This document shows, piece by piece, positions 60,100-64,000 of a DNA stretch of 64,000 bases. The stretch is from positions 496,001 to 560,000 of the forward strand of contig NZ_CP008874.1 in the NCBI RefSeq assembly GCF_001011115.1, given 5' to 3'. Position 1 is the stretch's first letter, and each line of letters opens with the position of its first letter. The DNA is from Halanaeroarchaeum sulfurireducens (GTDB taxonomy: Archaea; Halobacteriota; Halobacteria; Halobacteriales; Halobacteriaceae). Under the pieces are notes generated by a model. It did no database searches and was not told where the DNA came from. It saw only the letters and a program-made list of their open reading frames with translations. Both the position numbers and the translations under genes were made by a program.

Positions 60100-62115
60100 A
60101 TGATCCTCTCGGACGGCGATATCCTCGATCGGCTCGAGGCGGGCGACCTAGTCATCGAGCCCATCGAGGACATCGATCTGCAGGTCCAGCCGGCGAGCGT
60201 CGACGTCCGCCTCGGCCGGGAGTTCCTCGAGTTTCAGCGCGCGAACATTCCCAGCATTCACCCGACCAGCGAGAACGAGACCGAGGACTACACGCGTGAG
60301 GCGATCATCGACGACGGGCGGGAGTACATCCTTCACCCGGGCGACTTCGTGCTCGCAACCACCAAAGAGCGCGTGGAGATCCCACCGGACCTCGTCGCCC
60401 AGGTCGAGGGGCGGTCGTCGCTCGGACGCCTTGCCGTGATAACCCATGCGTCGCTTCCTGTGGACGAAGAGATCTTCATCTGGACACCGGAGTCGGGCTT
60501 CGGATTCCACGAGATCGGCGACGTCGTCGAGGACGAGCCCGAGGCGCGTGCCGTGTCCTTCGACCCGGAGACGCTGTCGGTGAGCACGCACGAGATCACG
60601 GACTACATCACGAATCCCGTTCAGCGAATCTACGAGGTCACACTCAAATCGGGCCGGCAGGTGCGGGTCACGGCCGATCACAATCTGTTCACCCTCGACG
60701 AATGGGGCGAGGTAACGCGCGTACCGAGTGAGGAGGCGGTCGACGAGCACGTGCTGGTCCCCGGGACGGTGCCCGCACCCCGTGGTGAGGAACGCCAGAT
60801 CGATCTCGTCACGGTTCTCGACGGTGACGAGGACATCGTTATCTACGCGAGCGACGGCGTCGGCAGCGTGGACTGGTCGGGGACACATCGAACGCTACAG
60901 CGACACTACGAGGATCAGGACGCGGCCCCACTCACCCGGGTTCGGACGGCGACCATCCCCGGGGACGCGCACGTCGGGTTCAAGCAGGGGTCGGACCGTC
61001 TTCCGCGCCACCTCCCCGTCACCCCGGAATTCGGGTGGATGCTCGGATTCTACGTCGCGGAGGGGTACGCCCGCCGAAAACAGGTCGTGTTCACGAACAA
61101 CGACGACGAACGGCTCGAGCGCGTCGCATCGTACTTCGAGCAGTTCGATACCTGTCTCTCCTGGCAACGGGACCCCGACGGCGCGAGTCGGCTCACCGTC
61201 TGTTCTGCACTCTGGTCTGCGGTAATTCGAGCGATCGCCGGCGCGGGCGGCGAGAAGGTGATTCCGGATCGAGCCTGGAACTGGGACGACGCGGTCCTCG
61301 AGGCGGTCTACGATGGGCTCCTCGAGGGCGACGGACACCGGCGGTCCGGCCGGGACACCCTGTATACGGCCAACGAGGAACTCGCCGATCGGGCCATGTA
61401 CCTCGGCGAGCGCCTCGACAGGATGACGAGTGCGTATCACAGACTGCGGGACGTCGACGACGGTGCGGATCGGGACGAATGGTCGGTCGACTTCTACCGG
61501 GATGCTCACAAGCGCGGGCAGTACGTTCCGAATCCGTCCGCGCTACTCCGCCAGCTTCGAGCGGAGGCGGGGTTGACGACCCAGGAGGCCGCCACCGCCA
61601 TCGGACGTTCGTCCGGGACGAGCATCTCGAACGTCGAGAACCGGGAGTACGAGACGGTGACACGTGAGACGCTGCGTGACCTCCGATCGGCGTATCGCGA
61701 ACACGGGGCGGAGACGGGTCGGCTCGATGCGATCCTCGACGACGACGTCCGGTTCGAACGCGTCGAGTCGGTCGAACGGACCGACCGCGAGGAGGTCACC
61801 TACGACCTCGAAGTGCGGCCGAACGGCCGCCCCATCGAGAATTTCCTGGGCGGCCGTGGCGGGATTTTCCTCTCGAACACCGCCGGCTTCGTGGATCCCG
61901 GTTTCCGGGGCCGTATCACCCTCGAGCTGTCGAATCTCGGCACCGCTCCGGTGGCGCTTTCCCCGGGGATGCGCATCGCTCAGCTCGTGTTCACCGAGCT
62001 CAAGACGCCGGCCCGCAAACCCTACGGGTCGGAACGCAACTCGAAGTACCAGGACCAGACGGGGCCGGAAGCGTCCCGTATTCAGGGTGACGAGGAGTTT
62101 ACCCAGGACCAATGA
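60100..62115 (+). CDS. dcd: dCTP deaminase split by an intein
   Basis: The ATG at 60100 gives 671 residues. The first 117 and last 78 residues together are a complete dCTP deaminase of about 195 aa: [31 protein letters not shown] joined to [21 protein letters not shown], and [16 protein letters not shown]. It converts dCTP to dUTP for dTTP synthesis. Residues 118-593 are an intein inserted in the conserved HA|TAGF active-site segment, so the enzyme needs splicing. A TATA-like GATTTTATG lies about 27 nt upstream. Its stop overlaps the next start by ATGA. Confidence 0.93.
   Translation: MILSDGDILDRLEAGDLVIEPIEDIDLQVQPASVDVRLGREFLEFQRANIPSIHPTSENETEDYTREAIIDDGREYILHPGDFVLATTKERVEIPPDLVAQVEGRSSLGRLAVITHASLPVDEEIFIWTPESGFGFHEIGDVVEDEPEARAVSFDPETLSVSTHEITDYITNPVQRIYEVTLKSGRQVRVTADHNLFTLDEWGEVTRVPSEEAVDEHVLVPGTVPAPRGEERQIDLVTVLDGDEDIVIYASDGVGSVDWSGTHRTLQRHYEDQDAAPLTRVRTATIPGDAHVGFKQGSDRLPRHLPVTPEFGWMLGFYVAEGYARRKQVVFTNNDDERLERVASYFEQFDTCLSWQRDPDGASRLTVCSALWSAVIRAIAGAGGEKVIPDRAWNWDDAVLEAVYDGLLEGDGHRRSGRDTLYTANEELADRAMYLGERLDRMTSAYHRLRDVDDGADRDEWSVDFYRDAHKRGQYVPNPSALLRQLRAEAGLTTQEAATAIGRSSGTSISNVENREYETVTRETLRDLRSAYREHGAETGRLDAILDDDVRFERVESVERTDREEVTYDLEVRPNGRPIENFLGGRGGIFLSNTAGFVDPGFRGRITLELSNLGTAPVALSPGMRIAQLVFTELKTPARKPYGSERNSKYQDQTGPEASRIQGDEEFTQDQ
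60451..61878 (+). mobile_element. Intein with LAGLIDADG homing endonuclease and an XRE-like HTH, inside dcd
   Basis: A 476-residue intein (residues 118-593 of the dcd product). It begins at Ser118 ([11 protein letters not shown]). Block B has VTADHNLF with the TxxH motif. LAGLIDADG motifs are LGFYVAEGY (about 315) and [11 protein letters not shown] (about 403). Block F is [17 protein letters not shown] and block G GGIFLSN, ending in Asn593 before Thr594. Between the endonuclease and block F lies an XRE-type HTH (about 478-536, [21 protein letters not shown]). All splicing residues look intact. Its GC content resembles the host. Confidence 0.92.
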
Positions 62116-63014
62116 GATTCATCGAAGAGGTCGTCGTCGACGAATTCCTGCCGACGTTTCGCTCGATGCTGGCCGCGGACCTCCGGGAACGGGGGCTCAC
62201 CCAGCATCAGGTCGCCGAGGCGCTGGGCATCAGTCAGAGCGCGGTCTCGAAGTACGCCCACGGCGACATCGAACGCCGCGAGACGTTCGTCGAGGACGAG
62301 CGGGTTCAGGAGACCGTCGAACGGCTGGGAGCGGGGCTCGCGACCGAGTCGATGTCGACCGTGCAGGCGCTCATCGAGGTCGAGATCCTCATCCGCCGGC
62401 TATCACGACCGGGTGATCACATCGCCGCCCTTCACGAGGAACTCGTCCCCGCTTTGCGCGAATACGACTACGACTTTCGGGTGGAGGCCCACGACAGCGA
62501 TGTCTTGACCCGGGAGCGCGTGCGCTCGTCGGTCCGCCGTGGCATCCGCGTCCTCGAACACGCCAGTGGCTTCGCGACGATGATTCCCGACGTCGGCTCG
62601 AACCTGGTCGAGTGTTTGCCCGACGCCGAATCCGTCGAGGACGTTGCCGGCGTTCCAGGGCGAATCTTCGACGTGAAGGGTCGGACGGAGGTCCCGGCGG
62701 AGCCCGAATTTGGCGTCAGCGAACACGTGGCGACGGTCCTTCTGGCGGCACGGGAGGGGGGAAGCGATGCGCGGGCGGCACTCAACGTCGCCTACGACGA
62801 CGCCCTGATCGATCGACTCGAGTCGATGGGACACGACACGGCGTCCTTCGACGTCGAGGGACGATCGACCGCCGTTGCCGTCGAACGCGCCGTCGCGTCG
62901 AATCCCGACGCGACCGCCGTCTACCAGACGGGCGGGTTCGGCGTCGAACCGATCGTGTACCTCCTGGGGGAATCCGCAAGCGACGTGGCGGGGCTCGCCA
63001 GAGACCTCCGCTGA
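62112..63014 (+). CDS. ThiR-like regulator: XRE HTH fused to ThiN domain
   Basis: The 300-residue protein has an N-terminal XRE HTH (about 18-50; [24 protein letters not shown]) and a C-terminal ThiN domain (about 125-300; [60 protein letters not shown]). ThiN is the archaeal thiamine-phosphate synthase fold, and the HTH-ThiN fusion is the archaeal regulator of thiamine genes (ThiR). It probably binds thiamine phosphate and represses thiamine genes. It overlaps dcd by ATGA. Confidence 0.85.
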   Translation: MRFIEEVVVDEFLPTFRSMLAADLRERGLTQHQVAEALGISQSAVSKYAHGDIERRETFVEDERVQETVERLGAGLATESMSTVQALIEVEILIRRLSRPGDHIAALHEELVPALREYDYDFRVEAHDSDVLTRERVRSSVRRGIRVLEHASGFATMIPDVGSNLVECLPDAESVEDVAGVPGRIFDVKGRTEVPAEPEFGVSEHVATVLLAAREGGSDARAALNVAYDDALIDRLESMGHDTASFDVEGRSTAVAVERAVASNPDATAVYQTGGFGVEPIVYLLGESASDVAGLARDLR

Positions 63015-63015
63015 C

Positions 63016-63768
63016 TCACTGTTCCTGGCCGGCGCCCGTGCGGATCCGTTCTTCGGCCTCGTGTAACGCGCGTTCGGCGTCGAAGTCCGCGACGATCGCC
63101 TCGAGTTCGTCCCGCTCGGCGGATTCGAGCGATCGGGCGTGGGCCGTGATGTTCGGGATCGCCCGGATGATGTTGTCGATGACGGGGATCGCCGCCGTGC
63201 GCGGGGATCGGGACAGGGGGTTCAGGTCGATGACGATCTCCACTTTGCCCATCTCGGCCAGCGCCTCCGCCCGGTCGCCGTCCTCGAGGGGCACGAGAAC
63301 GACGTCGGCGTCGTAGATGCCGTCGGCGTCGACCCTGGCACGCTCGTGATCGATCCCTGGGATCCGTTCGTCGGCATCGAGGCCCTTCACGTCGGGCGCG
63401 CCGTGGGCTTGCAGGTGGTCGGCGATGGCCTCCATTCGCTCCGGCGTTCGGTTGAACAGGTTGACCTCGAGGTCCGCACCAACCGTCTCGGCGAGTTCGA
63501 CCAGTTCCTCGGGCACGAGGGCGGCCGCGTTGCCGTTTACCGAGAGGACGGGGTGCTCGGCAAGCAGCAACTGGGCGGCGGCCGCCCGCTCGGCGTCGTC
63601 GGCGCTCGGGATCGTCTCCTCGCCCAGCAGGTAATCGAACGCTTCGCCCCGCCCCTCGGCGATGAGCCCCTGTCTGCTCGTAATGCCGGCGTCCACGCCC
63701 GCCTCGATCCGGTGGCGAGTCACCAGCGAGTCGTGGCGAGGGTGGTCGGAGGGAATGTCCTCGGTCAT
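63016..63768 (-). CDS. 4-phosphopantoate--beta-alanine ligase (phosphopantothenate synthetase)
   Basis: The ATG at 63768 (MTEDIPSDHPRHDSL) gives 250 residues. SLVTRHRIEAGVDAGITSRQGLIAEGRGEAFDYLLGE is the conserved N-terminal motif, and LSVNGNAAALVPEELVEL and EIVIDLNPLSRSPRTA follow in the COG1701 order. It joins 4-phosphopantoate with beta-alanine in the archaeal CoA route. A start at 63801 adds 11 residues. It converges with the ThiR-like gene with one base between the stops. Confidence 0.9.
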   Translation of the reverse strand: MTEDIPSDHPRHDSLVTRHRIEAGVDAGITSRQGLIAEGRGEAFDYLLGEETIPSADDAERAAAAQLLLAEHPVLSVNGNAAALVPEELVELAETVGADLEVNLFNRTPERMEAIADHLQAHGAPDVKGLDADERIPGIDHERARVDADGIYDADVVLVPLEDGDRAEALAEMGKVEIVIDLNPLSRSPRTAAIPVIDNIIRAIPNITAHARSLESAERDELEAIVADFDAERALHEAEERIRTGAGQEQ

Positions 63769-63797
63769 GGTCGCACTCGCCGGTCCAGGCGCAAAAA

Positions 63798-64000
63798 TCA
63801 CGCGTTCGACGCCGCTTCGTCCCCACGACCGCCGTCGAGCAGCCCCTCGGTCCAGCGATCCCTGCTGAACCAGAACACCGCGACGAGGAAGGCCGCGAGG
63901 CCGCCGAAGGCGAACCCGGCCCAGACGCCGATCACGCCAACCCCGAGACCCAGCGTGGCAACCCAGCCGGTCCAGGGCACCACGACCGTCGTGGAGAAGG
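63798..64000 (-). CDS. C-terminal end of a multidrug/MATE-like transporter (cut by the window edge)
   Basis: The frame runs in from the window edge (FSTTVVVPWTGW) and reads GLGVGVIGVWAGFAFGGLAAFLVAVFWFSRDRWTEGL before a polar acidic end. The final helix and charged tail look like the C-terminus of a MATE-family exporter, but only about 65 residues are visible. The gene overlaps nothing and ends 29 bases before the phosphopantothenate synthetase start. Confidence 0.5.
   Translation of the reverse strand, partial: FSTTVVVPWTGWVATLGLGVGVIGVWAGFAFGGLAAFLVAVFWFSRDRWTEGLLDGGRGDEAASNA

Overview
The window is chromosomal DNA of a haloarchaeon. Supporting signs are: high GC with very acidic proteins; archaeal ribosomal proteins uS7, uS12, eL15 and eL43; archaeal 20S proteasome subunits; CdrS with FtsZ2; Rpo12 (RpoP) with Pcc1; a Bat-type (PAS/GAF/HTH) activator; and many genes that look leaderless, with a TATA-like box about 25-27 nt before the start codon. 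No rRNA, CRISPR array or prophage was seen. A TtrA/PsrA/DmsA-type molybdoenzyme cluster suggests anaerobic respiration of a sulfur compound or similar acceptor. The species cannot be fixed from the window.

Layout. 1-4.1 kb is an AT-richer accessory segment: small unknown genes, a lipoprotein fragment, a YihY membrane protein and a TnpB-only IS200/IS605-type element with a structured right end. 4.5-9.4 kb is core: rpsL-rpsG-fusA and psmA-psmB. 9.4-17.9 kb holds a Bat/DmsR-like regulator divergent from a B-C-A-D respiratory molybdoenzyme operon. 18.4-23.9 kb has an SLC13-RCK transporter, eL15, an Mrr-like protein and a TrkA/RCK potassium channel. 23.9-30.3 kb is accessory: copy 1 of a repeat with two micro-ORFs, an IS605 end remnant, a Zn/Mn ABC transporter with its DtxR/MntR-type regulator and an operator, and a DDE transposase. 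30.4-41 kb is mostly housekeeping: Rio2, Nfo, a methyltransferase, NcsA-type thiolase, FtsZ2-CdrS, tRNA-Tyr, enoyl-CoA hydratase, aminotransferase, PAC2. 41-46.3 kb has a MinD-like ATPase facing a TadC/PilC-like membrane protein and a PilB-like protein with no Walker A. 46.4-48.4 kb has tRNA-Ser, then repeat copies 2 and 3 flanking a divergent two-gene regulatory cassette. 48.5-64 kb is housekeeping: citramalate/isopropylmalate synthase, GMP synthase glutaminase subunit, DUF2070, prefoldin beta, two CrcB proteins, an HtrA-like protease, Pcc1, RpoP, eL43, TruD, Pth2, an intein-split dCTP deaminase, a ThiR-like regulator and phosphopantothenate synthetase.

Three things deserve most attention. 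(1) A roughly 300-bp sequence occurs three times (about 24091-24390, 46777-47090, 48047-48360). Each copy has the same promoter block and two short ORFs (37 and 27 codons) with no indels inside either frame. Copies 2 and 3 flank a divergent pair, an HTH protein and an unknown 105-aa protein, whose shared promoter region carries the same TTAA-N5-ATTAC motif as the repeat promoters. This looks like an undescribed self-contained regulatory module. (2) Both tRNA genes (Tyr, Ser) are followed by the same architecture: a hairpin starting in the last tRNA bases, an inverted T-loop copy, a core with AGTCGCAG and CGTCT whose stems covary, and a direct copy of the tRNA 3' end. (3) The PilB-like protein next to the MinD-like ATPase has lost the nucleotide-binding motifs, and the dcd gene is interrupted by a 476-aa LAGLIDADG intein that also carries an XRE-like HTH.

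All calls come from reading the sequence by eye. No database search, folding program or alignment was run.
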